A DNA stretch of 64,000 nucleotides from positions 8,086 through 72,085 of the forward strand of contig JAEWJI010000010.1 in assembly GCA_023386645.1 (NCBI GenBank), written 5' to 3'. This stretch comes from Pseudomonadota bacterium (GTDB taxonomy: Bacteria > Pseudomonadota > Alphaproteobacteria > Caulobacterales > Caulobacteraceae). Within the stretch, counting starts at the first letter, position 1. Each line of letters opens with the position of its first letter. A program made the translations under genes and the position numbers. The notes beneath the pieces are model-generated. The model was not told the origin of the DNA. It worked only from the letters and a program-made list of their open reading frames with translations, and made no database searches. This document shows, piece by piece, positions 50,598 to 59,646 of the stretch.

Positions 50598-52553
50598 ATG
50601 CGTATCAGAACCGCCCCGATGGCCTCGGCCATCGCCCTGGCTCTGGCGGCGCCGCTTGGCGCCATGACCCTGGCGGCGACGCCCGCCCAGGCCCAGGCCC
50701 AGTCCGAGGCCCCCAGCGCCCATCCGACCTACACCGCCGCCCAGTTCTTCGAGACCACGAGCTATGGTCTGGCTGGTGGAACCTCGGCCGGGGCCTTCTC
50801 GCCGGACGGGCGCAGTCTGCTCATCTCATCGGACCAGTCCGGCGTATTCAACGCCTACGCCCTGCCGCTCGACGGCGGCGAGGCGCGGCCCCTGACGGCC
50901 TCGGAGAGCGTCGCCCATTTCGCGGTCAGCCACTTTCCGAACGACGGCCGGATTCTCTACGAGGCCGAAAGCGGCGGTGGCGGCAGCGAACTGACCCACA
51001 TCCATGTCCGCGGCGAGGACGGTCAGGTCCGCGATCTCACGCCTGGCGACAACGTCAAGGCGGAGTTCGCCGGCTGGAGCGCCGATGGTCGGACCTTCTA
51101 TGTCACCTCCAACGCTCGCGACCCGCAGGCCTTCGACCTGCTGGCCCTGGACGCTGACGACTATGAGAGTCGGGTCGTGTTCCAGAACCCCGGCGGCTTC
51201 ACCCCGTCCGCGGTGTCTCGCGACGGCCGATACGTCGCGCTGACCAGGGAGATCACCAGCGCCAACTCCGACGTCTATCTGTTCGACACCCAGGCGGGCG
51301 GCGAGCCGGTGCTGATCACCCGGCACGAGGGCAACGTCGCCCACGGCGTCTATGATTTCACCCCGGACAGCGCGGCCCTGATCTACGCCACCAATGAGCA
51401 TGGCGAGTTCAACCAGGCCTGGCGCCACGACCTCAGCAGTGGTGACAAGGCGCCCTACCTCGCGGCCGACTGGGACGTGATGTTCGTCGCCTTTTCGCCC
51501 TCCGGCCGCTACCGCGTGTCCGGCGTCAACGCCGACGCCTCCACCGAACTCGCCTTGTTCGACATGACCGAAAACCGGCCGGTTATCCTGACCGGCGTGC
51601 CTGACGGCGACCTCGCGTCGGTTCGGTTCAGCCGCGACGAAAGCACGATCGCCTTCACCGTGCGGTCGGACACGTCGCCATCGGACATTTTCGTGGCTGA
51701 TCTCGCCAGCGGCCAGGCCCGTCGGCTGACCCAGGCGCTGAACCCGGCCATCGACGAAGGCGCGCTGGTCGAGGCCAGCATCATCCGCTTCCCCTCGTTC
51801 GACGGGGTGCAAATCCCCGGAGTGCTGTATCGGCCCAAGGACGCGTCCTCCGCCGCCCCGGCCCCCGCGATCGTCATGGTCCACGGCGGCCCCGGCGGCC
51901 AGGCCCGACGCGGCTATTCGGCCATGATCCAGCACCTGGTGAACCACGGCTATGCGGTGCTGGACGTCAACAACCGGGGCTCGACCGGCTACGGCAAGAC
52001 CTTCTTCCACATGGACGACCGCCGTCATGGCGAAGAGGATTTGCGCGACGTGGTCGAGGCCGGAAACTGGCTGCGGGCGCAGGATTGGGTGGCGGACGAC
52101 CAGGTGGCGGTGATGGGCGGCTCCTACGGAGGTTTCATGACCGCCGCGGCCCTGGCCTTCCATCCGGAGACCTTCGAGGCCGGCATCAACATCTTCGGCG
52201 TGACCAACTGGGTCCGAACCCTGGAGTCGATCCCGCCCTGGTGGGGCGCCTTCCGCGAGGCCCTTTTCGATGAGATGGGAGATCCCGCGACCGACGCCGA
52301 GCGTCATCGCCGGATTTCGCCGCTGTTCCATGCCGCCAACATCCGCCGGCCCATGCTTGTGGTTCAGGGGGCCAATGATCCCCGCGTGCTCCAGGCCGAG
52401 AGCGACGACCTGGTCGCCGCCGCCCGGGCGAACGGAGCGCCCGTCGAATATGTCCTGTTCCCCGACGAAGGCCACGGCTTCCTGAAGCGCGACAACCGGA
52501 TCACGGCCCAGGAAGCGTATCTGAAGTTCCTGAACGAACACGTCCGGGACTAG
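50598..52553 (+). CDS. exported S9-family prolyl oligopeptidase
   Basis: This is 651 residues from ATG 50598 with GGGAGGG upstream. The signal peptide runs to about residue 34 (TPAQAQAQ). Residues ~40-380 are a beta-propeller with TolB/WD-like strands (GAFSPDGRSLLISSDQSGVF, LFDTQAGGEPVLITRHEG). The alpha/beta hydrolase domain has VMVHGGPGGQARRGYSAMI, the nucleophile Ser509 in AVMGGSYGGFMTAAALAF, Asp in VQGANDPRV and His in FPDEGHGFLKRDNR. It cleaves peptides or acyl-peptides in the periplasm. Confidence 0.93.
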   Translation: MRIRTAPMASAIALALAAPLGAMTLAATPAQAQAQSEAPSAHPTYTAAQFFETTSYGLAGGTSAGAFSPDGRSLLISSDQSGVFNAYALPLDGGEARPLTASESVAHFAVSHFPNDGRILYEAESGGGGSELTHIHVRGEDGQVRDLTPGDNVKAEFAGWSADGRTFYVTSNARDPQAFDLLALDADDYESRVVFQNPGGFTPSAVSRDGRYVALTREITSANSDVYLFDTQAGGEPVLITRHEGNVAHGVYDFTPDSAALIYATNEHGEFNQAWRHDLSSGDKAPYLAADWDVMFVAFSPSGRYRVSGVNADASTELALFDMTENRPVILTGVPDGDLASVRFSRDESTIAFTVRSDTSPSDIFVADLASGQARRLTQALNPAIDEGALVEASIIRFPSFDGVQIPGVLYRPKDASSAAPAPAIVMVHGGPGGQARRGYSAMIQHLVNHGYAVLDVNNRGSTGYGKTFFHMDDRRHGEEDLRDVVEAGNWLRAQDWVADDQVAVMGGSYGGFMTAAALAFHPETFEAGINIFGVTNWVRTLESIPPWWGAFREALFDEMGDPATDAERHRRISPLFHAANIRRPMLVVQGANDPRVLQAESDDLVAAARANGAPVEYVLFPDEGHGFLKRDNRITAQEAYLKFLNEHVRD

Positions 52554-52591
52554 CGGCTATCCAGCGCCGCCTGGCCCTCGGCGACGATGGA

Positions 52592-53083
52592 TCAGGCGGC
52601 GGTCTCGCGCGGGAGCAGGTCGCCGACCGTCGGGCGGTTCTTGTCGCGATGCAGCTCCAGCTCGCGCGGCTTGACCAGTTCGCCGCAGCAACCGCAGGCG
52701 ATGCGCGGCTGCAGGTCCTCGCCACAGGCCTTGTGGGTCATCCGGATGCCGGAATCCGAGCCGCCATAAACGTGCTTCGCCCCCCAGCCGTGCAGCGTCA
52801 CCAGCACCCCGTACAGGTCCTTGCCCTTGGCGGTCAGGACATATTCGTTGCGCGGCGGACGTTCGGAATACAGGCGCGGCTCCAGTACGCCGTGCGCCAC
52901 CAGGGTCTTCAGACGGGCCGCGAGCACATTGCGGGCGACGCCCAGCTGTTCCTGCCACTGTTCGAAACGGGTCACGCCGTTGAAGGCGTCGCGGATGACC
53001 AGCAGGGTCCACGGATCGCCGATCACCTCCAGCGTCGCGGCGATCGAACAGCTCTGTCGGGAATAGTCTGCGGTGCGGCCCAT
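52592..53083 (-). CDS. HxlR-family transcriptional regulator
   Basis: This is 163 residues. The winged-helix HxlR core is CSIAATLEVIGDPWTLLVIR, FNGVTRFEQWQEQLGVARNV, LAARLKTLVAHGVLEPRLYS and EYVLTAKGKDLYGVLVTL. The single Cys in the N-terminal SCS-type segment may sense electrophiles or oxidants, as in other members. The C-terminus has a small Cys motif (CGCCGELVKPRELELH) that could bind zinc. It is divergent from the thioesterase gene, with 180 bp between. Confidence 0.9.
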   Translation of the reverse strand: MGRTADYSRQSCSIAATLEVIGDPWTLLVIRDAFNGVTRFEQWQEQLGVARNVLAARLKTLVAHGVLEPRLYSERPPRNEYVLTAKGKDLYGVLVTLHGWGAKHVYGGSDSGIRMTHKACGEDLQPRIACGCCGELVKPRELELHRDKNRPTVGDLLPRETAA

Positions 53084-53263
53084 GAAGGAAAGGTGACCCC
53101 GCGTCAGCCGTTTGGCAAGTGGGTTGCCATTCTGGACCCAGTGAGTCAGTATCGAAACGCAACGAACTCGTGATCCTGCTTCGCGCGTTCCTGCATCCCT
53201 TGACTGGCGGGCGGCGGCCGGGACGGCTTGTCGCCCGTCTCCTTTCCCGGCTAGGCGGCGCGG

Positions 53264-54121
53264 ATGACGCTTCAGACCCTACAAGACGCCCTGACCCTTC
53301 GCCCGGCCGAAGGCAGGCTGGTCGCTGACATCAGCGGCGATTTCTCCAACGGCCCGATCATTCAGCCGCCGGAGAAGGGCTTTCCCTTCGGCGGCCTGCT
53401 GGCGGCCTTGTGCGCCGGCTCGATGCGCCAGGGTCTGGGGCTTTCGGCGCCGCTTCGGACCCTGTCCGTCCAGTATCTGGCGGCGGCCAGGTACGGGGAG
53501 CTGGGCTTCCGGCCGCGTCTGCTGCGTGGCGGCCGCTCGATCGCCTATGCGGCCGTGGACGTCAGCCAGGGCGAGCGGCTGAACGTCCATGCGGTCGCGA
53601 CCTATGGCGACGACAACTCACCCCCTGTCCGCTGCGAGATCGTCGCCCCCCCGCCGCCTCTCGACACTCTGGACCCGGCGCGCACCATCAGCGGCCCCCT
53701 TGCCCCCCGCTTCAGCCAGTATGTCGAGTACCGGTTCGAGAGCGGCCCCAATATCCTGGGCGGCAACGCCGACAAGCCGGCCGTCGAGCGCCTGTGGATG
53801 CGGACCCGCGACGGGGCGCCCCTGGATGAACTGAGGCTCTGCTATCTGCTCGACGCCCTGTATCCGCCGGCCTGGACCACTTCCCCGACACCCCCGATGA
53901 TGGCCTCCGTCGACCTGCGCTACGACTTCATCGCCGACCCGACGCCCGAAACGGCGCCCGACGGCTGGTGCTTCCTGGAGTTCCGCATGCTGGACCTGGG
54001 CGGCGGCTGGACGGTGGACGACGCCACGGCCTGGGGCGCGGACGGCCGACCGCTGGCCGTGGCCCGCCAGCGGCGCCGCCTGGCCCCGGTGCGGATGCCG
54101 CGCGGCCCCGGACACGGCTGA
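53264..54121 (+). CDS. acyl-CoA thioesterase family protein (TesB-like, double hotdog)
   Basis: This is 285 residues with two hotdog halves. The first has FSNGPIIQPPEKGFPFGGLL, SAPLRTLSVQYLAAARYGEL and RGGRSIAYAAVDVSQGERLN. The second has YPPAWTTSPTPPMMASVDLR and FLEFRMLDLGGGWTVDDATA. It probably hydrolyses acyl-CoAs in the cytosol. It may be under control of the divergent HxlR regulator. Confidence 0.82.
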   Translation: MTLQTLQDALTLRPAEGRLVADISGDFSNGPIIQPPEKGFPFGGLLAALCAGSMRQGLGLSAPLRTLSVQYLAAARYGELGFRPRLLRGGRSIAYAAVDVSQGERLNVHAVATYGDDNSPPVRCEIVAPPPPLDTLDPARTISGPLAPRFSQYVEYRFESGPNILGGNADKPAVERLWMRTRDGAPLDELRLCYLLDALYPPAWTTSPTPPMMASVDLRYDFIADPTPETAPDGWCFLEFRMLDLGGGWTVDDATAWGADGRPLAVARQRRRLAPVRMPRGPGHG

Positions 54122-54206
54122 TCTCACAAGGGTTGCGATTCACCGCGCAGGGGCCGATTTAGCAACCGCAACATTCTTAGCACTCGCAACATCGAGGTTC
54201 TCTCCC

Positions 54207-55397
54207 ATGGCCGACTCCGCTGACCCGGTCGTCATCTGCTCCTTCGCCCGCACACCCATGGGCGGCTTCCAGGGCGCGCTGTCGGGCGTGAAGGCGACCG
54301 AGCTGGGCGCCACGGCGGTCAAGGCGGCGGTCGAACGCGCCGGCGTCGATCCGTCGAAGGTCGAGCAGATCCTGATGGGTTGCGTCCTGCCCGCCGGCCT
54401 GGGCCAGGCCCCTGCCCGCCAGGCCGCGATCGGCGCGGGGCTGGGCCAGCACGTCGAGGCCACGACGGTCAACAAGATGTGCGGCTCGGGTCTCCAGGCC
54501 GCGATGATGGCCCATGACGCACTGAAGGCCGGGACCGCCGACATCATCGTGGCCGGCGGCATGGAGTCGATGACCGGCGCGCCCTACGTCATGGCCAAAC
54601 ACCGCTCCGGGGCCCGCATCGGCCACGACGTCATTTCCGACAGCATGTATCTGGACGGGCTGGAGGACGCCTACACGCCCGGCAAGCTGATGGGCGCCTT
54701 CGCCGAGGACGCCGCCCGCGACTACCAGTTCATCCGCGAGGCCCAGGACGCCTATGCCATCGAGAGCCTGACCCGCGCCCGTCGCGCCATCGAGACCGGC
54801 GCCTTCGAGGCCGAGATCGTTCCGGTCGAGGTCACGACCCGCAAGGGCGTCGAGGTCGTGAGCCAGGACGAGCAGCCGTCCAAGGCGAACCCGGACAAGA
54901 TCCCGACCCTCAAGCCCGCCTTCGCCAAGGACGGCACGATCACCGCCGCCAACGCCTCCTCGATCTCCGACGGCGCCGCCGCCCTGGTGATGACCCGCGA
55001 GAGCGTGGCTAAGGCGATGAACCTGCCCATCATCGCACGGGTGGTCAGCCACGCCGCCCACGCCCACGAGCCCGGCCTGTTCACCACCGCCCCCGTGCCC
55101 GCGATGAAGAAGGCGCTGGAACGCGCCGGCTGGTCCGCCGAGGACGTGGACTTGTGGGAGGTCAACGAGGCCTTCGCCGTCGTCGCCATGATCGCCATGC
55201 AGGAACTGCAGATCGACCACGCCAAGCTGAACGTGAACGGCGGCGCGACGGCTCTCGGCCACCCGATCGGCGCGTCGGGAGCCCGGGTCCTGACCACCCT
55301 GCTGTCGGCGCTCCAGGCGCGGGGCGGCAAGAAGGGCATGGCCTCTCTCTGCATCGGCGGCGGCGAGGCCGTGGCCATGGCGGTCGAGCTGGCGTGA
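54207..55397 (+). CDS. acetyl-CoA acetyltransferase (thiolase)
   Basis: This is 396 residues. The nucleophile Cys92 is in NKMCGSGLQAAMMAHDALKA. The conserved NEAFAVVAMIAMQEL and GGATALGHPIGASGARVL lie near the C-terminus, with the second Cys in ASLCIGGGEAVAMAVE. It condenses two acetyl-CoA to acetoacetyl-CoA or cleaves it, for PHB or ketogenic metabolism. Repeated CGCAAC motifs lie in the leader. The hydrolase gene overlaps its stop by 4 bp. Confidence 0.95.
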   Translation: MADSADPVVICSFARTPMGGFQGALSGVKATELGATAVKAAVERAGVDPSKVEQILMGCVLPAGLGQAPARQAAIGAGLGQHVEATTVNKMCGSGLQAAMMAHDALKAGTADIIVAGGMESMTGAPYVMAKHRSGARIGHDVISDSMYLDGLEDAYTPGKLMGAFAEDAARDYQFIREAQDAYAIESLTRARRAIETGAFEAEIVPVEVTTRKGVEVVSQDEQPSKANPDKIPTLKPAFAKDGTITAANASSISDGAAALVMTRESVAKAMNLPIIARVVSHAAHAHEPGLFTTAPVPAMKKALERAGWSAEDVDLWEVNEAFAVVAMIAMQELQIDHAKLNVNGGATALGHPIGASGARVLTTLLSALQARGGKKGMASLCIGGGEAVAMAVELA

Positions 55398-56365
55398 CCG
55401 ATGTCGACCGCCGCACCCTGCTGGGCGCCGCGGTCGTGACCTCCGCTTTGCGCGGTCCGGTCATCGAGTCCGTCGCTCCAGCGGATCCGTCCGAGGTCCT
55501 TCCGCTCTGGCCGAACGGCGCGCCGGGCGGCGACGGGGTGAGGGTGGTCGAACAGGTCACCGAACGGTCGACCGATCCCGCCTACCGTGACCGCTTTGCG
55601 GTCGGGATCACCGATCCATCCCTGACCGTCGTGCGGCCGGAACGGCCGAACGGCGCATCCCTGCTGCTGATCCCGGGCGGCGGCTACCGTCTGGTCACGG
55701 TGGATATCGAGGGGTTGGACATCGCGCGTGTGTTCGCGGCGGCTGGCGTCACCTGTTACGTCCTGCGTTACCGCCTGCCGTCCGACGGCTGGGCGGCCGG
55801 GCCGGACGCGCCGCTTCAGGACGCCCAGCGGGCGCTGAGGCTGGTGCGGGCGCGGGCGGTGGTCGAGGGCCTGGACCCGAGCCGGGTGGCGGTTCTCGGC
55901 GCCTCCGCCGGAGGTCACCTCACCGGTCTGCTGGCGACCCGAACCGACCCGACCTACGACGCCGTCGACCATGCGGACGCCCAACCGCATCGACCCGATC
56001 TGACCTTCCTTATGTATCCGGTCGTGGCCCTGGACGGAGCGGCGGCCAACACCGGCTCCCGGCGGCATCTCCTGGGCGAGACGCCTACAGCCCAGACCGT
56101 CACGGCCTACTCCATGCAACGCGCCGACTGGTCCGGAGCGGCCCCGGTGATGCTGGTCCACGCAATGGACGATCGTGCGGTCCCGGTCGAAAACAGCCTG
56201 CTGCTGCTGGCTGCCCTTCGCGCAGCCGGCGTCCCGGCCGAGGCGCACCTGTTCCAGGAAGGCGGCCACGGATTCGGAGTCAGGAAGGCCGCCGGCATGC
56301 CGGCCGAGACCTGGCCCGCGCTGGCGATGGCGTGGGGGAAACGCCACGGCTGGCTGGTGGACTGA
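55394..56365 (+). CDS. exported alpha/beta hydrolase (acetyl esterase type)
   Basis: This is 323 residues. GTG 55394 overlaps the thiolase stop by 4 bp (GTGA). The N-terminus has a twin-Arg-like leader (DRRTLLGAAVVTSALR), so it may be exported by Tat. The catalytic domain has LLLIPGGGYRLVTVDIEGLD, the nucleophile Ser171 in AVLGASAGGHLTGLLATR, Asp in VHAMDDRAVPVENS and His in FQEGGHGFGVRK. It resembles BD-FAE/acetylxylan esterase family members. Confidence 0.88.
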   Translation: MTDVDRRTLLGAAVVTSALRGPVIESVAPADPSEVLPLWPNGAPGGDGVRVVEQVTERSTDPAYRDRFAVGITDPSLTVVRPERPNGASLLLIPGGGYRLVTVDIEGLDIARVFAAAGVTCYVLRYRLPSDGWAAGPDAPLQDAQRALRLVRARAVVEGLDPSRVAVLGASAGGHLTGLLATRTDPTYDAVDHADAQPHRPDLTFLMYPVVALDGAAANTGSRRHLLGETPTAQTVTAYSMQRADWSGAAPVMLVHAMDDRAVPVENSLLLLAALRAAGVPAEAHLFQEGGHGFGVRKAAGMPAETWPALAMAWGKRHGWLVD

Positions 56366-56517
56366 CAAGGGCATCGCGCCGCATCAGTTCGGTAAGGGCC
56401 GAGGACCCGAGCGTCAGAACGATCATCGCCACCACCTCTGCAAATGCGAACCGTTCTCATGATTGTCCTGCGTCGGATGGCGTGGCAAGTCACCTTCGGG
56501 ATCACGAAGAGGCGATC

Positions 56518-56856
56518 ATGCGCAAGGACGGCAAGCTGGACTATCTGGAGCTGCCGGCCCGCGACCTGCCCGTCGTGAAGACCTTCTACGGCCAGGCCTT
56601 CGGCTGGTCCTTCACCGACTACGGGCCCAGCTACGCCGCCTTCGACGAAGGACTGGACGGCGGCTTCGACAGCGACGCGGACACTGCGGTGAAGACCATC
56701 CTGCCGGTCCTGTGGGCCGACGACTTGGAGGCGGCGCTCGCCCGGGTCAAGGCGGCGGGCGGCGCGATCACCCGGCCGATCTTCGCCTTTCCAGGCGGGC
56801 GCCGGTTCCACTTCCGCGACCCCGCGGGCAACGAGCTGGCCGTCTGGTCGGAATAG
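56518..56856 (+). CDS. VOC (glyoxalase/bleomycin-resistance fold) protein
   Basis: This is 112 residues from ATG 56518, with AAGAGG upstream. The single VOC domain has LDYLELPARDLPVVKTFYGQ, AFGWSFTDYGPSYAAFDEG, LWADDLEAALARVKAAGG and FHFRDPAGNELAVWSE. Its metal site and substrate cannot be read. It is probably a small cytosolic enzyme or binding protein. Confidence 0.85.
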   Translation: MRKDGKLDYLELPARDLPVVKTFYGQAFGWSFTDYGPSYAAFDEGLDGGFDSDADTAVKTILPVLWADDLEAALARVKAAGGAITRPIFAFPGGRRFHFRDPAGNELAVWSE

Positions 56857-56954
56857 CCCATCCCCCGCTGCCGGCGCGCCAGGCGCCGGCCGCCGAGCTC
56901 ACGCTTGCTTTCGAGCGCGGCCGGGCGTTCACTCCGCCAGCGAAGGAGGCGGCC

Positions 56955-57164
56955 ATGACGTTCGACGATCTGGAACCCCGGCCCGAGCGGGGCGCGGCCC
57001 TGAAAGCCCTGGTGCGCGAGGATCTGGACCTGCTGTCGGTCGATGAACTGTCGGAACGCATCGAGACGCTGGAGGCCGAGATCGGCCGCGTCCGCCAGGC
57101 CATCCAGTCGAAACAGTCCAAGAAGAGCGCGGCGGACGCGCTGTTCAATTTCGGGGCGTCGTGA
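56955..57164 (+). CDS. DUF1192 small protein
   Basis: This is 69 residues. The sequence MTFDDLEPRP and LLSVDELSERIETLEAEIGR with VRQAIQSKQSKKSAADALFN matches the alphaproteobacterial DUF1192 family, a short coiled coil. A GAAGGAGG site lies upstream. Function is unknown. DUF1465 follows. Confidence 0.85.
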   Translation: MTFDDLEPRPERGAALKALVREDLDLLSVDELSERIETLEAEIGRVRQAIQSKQSKKSAADALFNFGAS

Positions 57165-57246
57165 CCGCGCCCTTGGCATGGCCGTTGCAGGTCTCTGGAC
57201 AGCGTGGCCGTCCGGTCCCGCCTGTGGGACGGTTGCGTGAGTTCAT

Positions 57247-57771
57247 ATGCATAGGCTTGAGATGACGACTGGCGAGGCTCCGTCGGCGATGAACGCCCGC
57301 GCGGGCGAAATCCGCGACTTCGCGCGGTCGGAGCTCTTCGAGCGCACCTTCCAGGACGGGATGGAGTTGGTCGAGGAGGTAGCCGCCTATCTGGACGGCG
57401 ACGGGCGCCGCGAGTCCAAGCTGCTGTCCCGGGCCTGCGCCCTGGCCTACGCCGGTGAAAGCATGAAGCTGACCACCCGCCTGATGCAGATCGCTTCCTG
57501 GCTGCTGGTCCAGCGCGCCGTGCGCGAAGGCGACATGGCCCCGGAGACGGCGGCCGAGGCCCGTTATCGGCTGTCTGAGCGCAAGGTCGAGGCGGAGCCG
57601 ACCCCGTCCGACCTGCCCATCGCCCTGGTGGAATATCTGGTGCGGGCGGATCGCCTGCACGACCGGGTCCTGTATCTGGATCGGCGGATGTATCTGGACG
57701 CGGCCGACGAGCCCGAGCCCAACCCCGTCCTGAGCCAGCTCGGCATGCTCGAGGCGGCGTTCGGGGTGTGA
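57247..57771 (+). CDS. DUF1465 family protein
   Basis: This is 174 residues. It shows the DUF1465 core: GEIRDFARSELFERTFQDGM, LVEEVAAYLDGDGRRESKLL, YAGESMKLTTRLMQIASWLL and VQRAVREGDMAPETAAEARY. The family is conserved in alphaproteobacteria and of unknown function. The last residues are acidic and Pro-rich. It is convergent with the L,D-transpeptidase gene, with a repeat in the gap. Confidence 0.88.
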   Translation: MHRLEMTTGEAPSAMNARAGEIRDFARSELFERTFQDGMELVEEVAAYLDGDGRRESKLLSRACALAYAGESMKLTTRLMQIASWLLVQRAVREGDMAPETAAEARYRLSERKVEAEPTPSDLPIALVEYLVRADRLHDRVLYLDRRMYLDAADEPEPNPVLSQLGMLEAAFGV

Positions 57772-57783
57772 CGCGGTTCTCCT

Positions 57784-57922
57784 GCCTACGCCGTAGGCGT
57801 GGGGAGGTGGCGGCGAGCCCTTCGGCGAGCTGACGGAGGGGTTCTTTACGGTGGGAAGTAGGCCCTCCGCCTCCTTCGCTTCGCTTCGGAGCCACCTCCC
57901 CCATGCTTCGCATAGGAAGGAG
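57784..57922. repeat. palindromic repeat element between convergent genes
   Basis: The arms GGGGAGGTGGC (57801-57811) and GCCACCTCCCC (57891-57901) are a perfect 11-bp inverted repeat, flanked by smaller palindromes (CCTACGCCGTAGG; ATGC-TTC-GCAT). It fills the gap between the DUF1465 and L,D-transpeptidase stops. It may act as a bidirectional terminator. Confidence 0.75.
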
Positions 57923-57930
57923 ATGAGCCC

Positions 57931-59493
57931 CTACGGCCCGACGTCGTCGGCGTCCTGGCCTCGGCCATCGTCGACCACGGTCGGCAGGTCCACGGCGATG
58001 CCGAGCGCCTCGGCCAGCTTGCGGTCGCGGTTGTAGACGTCCTCGCGGAAGGCGACGCGTCCCTGGCCGTCGACGAAGGCGGTCCAGTAGAGCAGGCGCA
58101 CGCTGATCTCGCGGCCGGTCTGGATCCGCTTGGTCTCGCGGCTGACCTGGGCGTCGTCGAATTCGCTCAGGCGGGCCGGGTCGGGCGACAGCAGGAGGCG
58201 CGCGAAATCGACCGCGCCCTGGACCCGCACGCAGCCGTGGCTGCGCTGGCGCATGGCCAGGTTGAAGGCGGCCTTGGACGGGGTGTCGTGCAGGAAGATG
58301 GCGTAGCTGTCGCGCAGCTCGAACTTCACATAGCCCAGCGCCGCGTTCGGGCCGGCGCGCTGGATGACCGTGCCGTTCTGGACGTACATGTTCTGGCTGC
58401 GCAGATAGGCGGGGCCGCGCGGCAGGATCTCGTTCCGGGCGATGCCGGCGGGGACATACCAGGGCGGATTGGCGACCACGGAGGCGAACGGCTTCTCCAG
58501 GCTCGGGGTCTGGGTCGAGGGAGCGCCCACGACCACGCGGTTGGAGTGAACCGGCTTGCCGTCCTTCCAGTAGACCATGATGGCGGCGGCGGTGTTCACC
58601 TCGATCCGCTCGGGCGCGAGGTCGCGCTTCAGCCAGCGCCGGCGTTCCAGGTTCAGGGCGATCTGCCGGGCGCGGTCTTCAGCCGAGGCCGAAAGCGACC
58701 GCTGGGTGCCCGTGCCAATGCGCGCGTCCGCGAGCAGGCCGTGGCGGGTCTGGAAGCCGCGCATCGCGGCCTGGAGTTCAGGGCCATACACCAGGCCCTG
58801 GGTGGTCAGGCGCGAGCCCTGTTCAGCGGTCAGATCGCCCTCGGCCACAAGCCGGGCGATGATCGCGGGAATGCGGGCGTCGCTCATGCCCGGCTCGATG
58901 TTCGCCCCGACGCGGAACCGGGGCCAGCCGCCGTTGCTGCGGATCAGCCGGCGATAGCGAACATAGCCGTTCGACAGGTTGGTGTAGCCGATGTCGGTGG
59001 GCGCCAGGCCGTCCATCCACTGGACCAGCCGGTTCTGAACCAGGGCGTCGTTCAGTCCGGTGGGCAGGTCGACGCGGTTCTTCTGCATCTCCCACAGGTC
59101 CTCGACCGTCTCAGGGCGGACACGCCCCTCCGACAGGACCCGGGCCCAGGTCAGGGCGGCGGCGGTGGTGCGGATGTCGGCGCTGTCGGGATCGGCGGCC
59201 AGGCCCACGAAGTCGAAGAAGTCGGCCTGGGACAGGCCGTGGCGCTCAGCTCGGCCGGCGGCGGTCTGGAGCGCCCGCATGCGGGCGGCGTTCCAGACGG
59301 GGCGCCAGGTGTTCAGCTCGTAGAAGGCCCGGACGTCGGGCTGGATGTCCTGGGGCAGGCGACCCAGTTGCTGGGCGAAGGCCGCAGGCGGCGGCGAGGC
59401 GGCCTGGCCGGCATAGGGCGTCTGCGCCCGGGCCGAAGACGCGAACCCGATCGCCGCCGAGGCGACGCCGAAGCCCAATTCCCTACGATTCAT
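57931..59493 (-). CDS. L,D-transpeptidase (YcbB/LdtD type)
   Basis: This is 520 residues. ATG 59493 opens a signal peptide (ELGFGVASAAIGFASSARA) with two Arg at residues 3-4; longer frames overlap the rpmE terminator. The N-terminal scaffold has FYELNTWRPVWNAARMRALQ, and a peptidoglycan-binding segment AAMRGFQTRHGLLADARIGT precedes the YkuD domain. The catalytic Cys421 is in RQRSHGCVRVQGAVDFARLL. It cross-links or ties peptidoglycan in the periplasm, through 3-3 links or protein attachment. Confidence 0.93.
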   Translation of the reverse strand: MNRRELGFGVASAAIGFASSARAQTPYAGQAASPPPAAFAQQLGRLPQDIQPDVRAFYELNTWRPVWNAARMRALQTAAGRAERHGLSQADFFDFVGLAADPDSADIRTTAAALTWARVLSEGRVRPETVEDLWEMQKNRVDLPTGLNDALVQNRLVQWMDGLAPTDIGYTNLSNGYVRYRRLIRSNGGWPRFRVGANIEPGMSDARIPAIIARLVAEGDLTAEQGSRLTTQGLVYGPELQAAMRGFQTRHGLLADARIGTGTQRSLSASAEDRARQIALNLERRRWLKRDLAPERIEVNTAAAIMVYWKDGKPVHSNRVVVGAPSTQTPSLEKPFASVVANPPWYVPAGIARNEILPRGPAYLRSQNMYVQNGTVIQRAGPNAALGYVKFELRDSYAIFLHDTPSKAAFNLAMRQRSHGCVRVQGAVDFARLLLSPDPARLSEFDDAQVSRETKRIQTGREISVRLLYWTAFVDGQGRVAFREDVYNRDRKLAEALGIAVDLPTVVDDGRGQDADDVGP

Positions 59494-59583
59494 TGTCCGT
59501 CCGCTCTCGCCACGCCTCCGGCCGCCGTCGATCGGCGTTGCGCCCCGGAGATCGCGCATTGGCATCTTATCGACCTTCCGGAC

Positions 59584-59616
59584 AAACAAAAAGCGCCGGC
59601 CTTTCGACCGGCGCTT
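59584..59616 (-). terminator. intrinsic terminator of rpmE
   Basis: On the minus strand AAGCGCCGG (59616-59608) pairs with CCGGCGCTT (59599-59591) and runs into a T-rich tail (TTTTTGTTT). It lies 31 bp past the rpmE stop and ends that transcript before the L,D-transpeptidase gene. Confidence 0.88.
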
Positions 59617-59646
59617 CTGCGTGGCATCTCTGCCTCAATCGGGTCT

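Noticed and set aside
57784..57922. CRISPR array or tRNA
   Set aside because: The repeats are inverted palindromes without equal spacers, and no cloverleaf can be folded.
59494..59589. Longer start for the L,D-transpeptidase (TTG 59589)
   Set aside because: It would put the start inside the rpmE terminator and hide the signal peptide.
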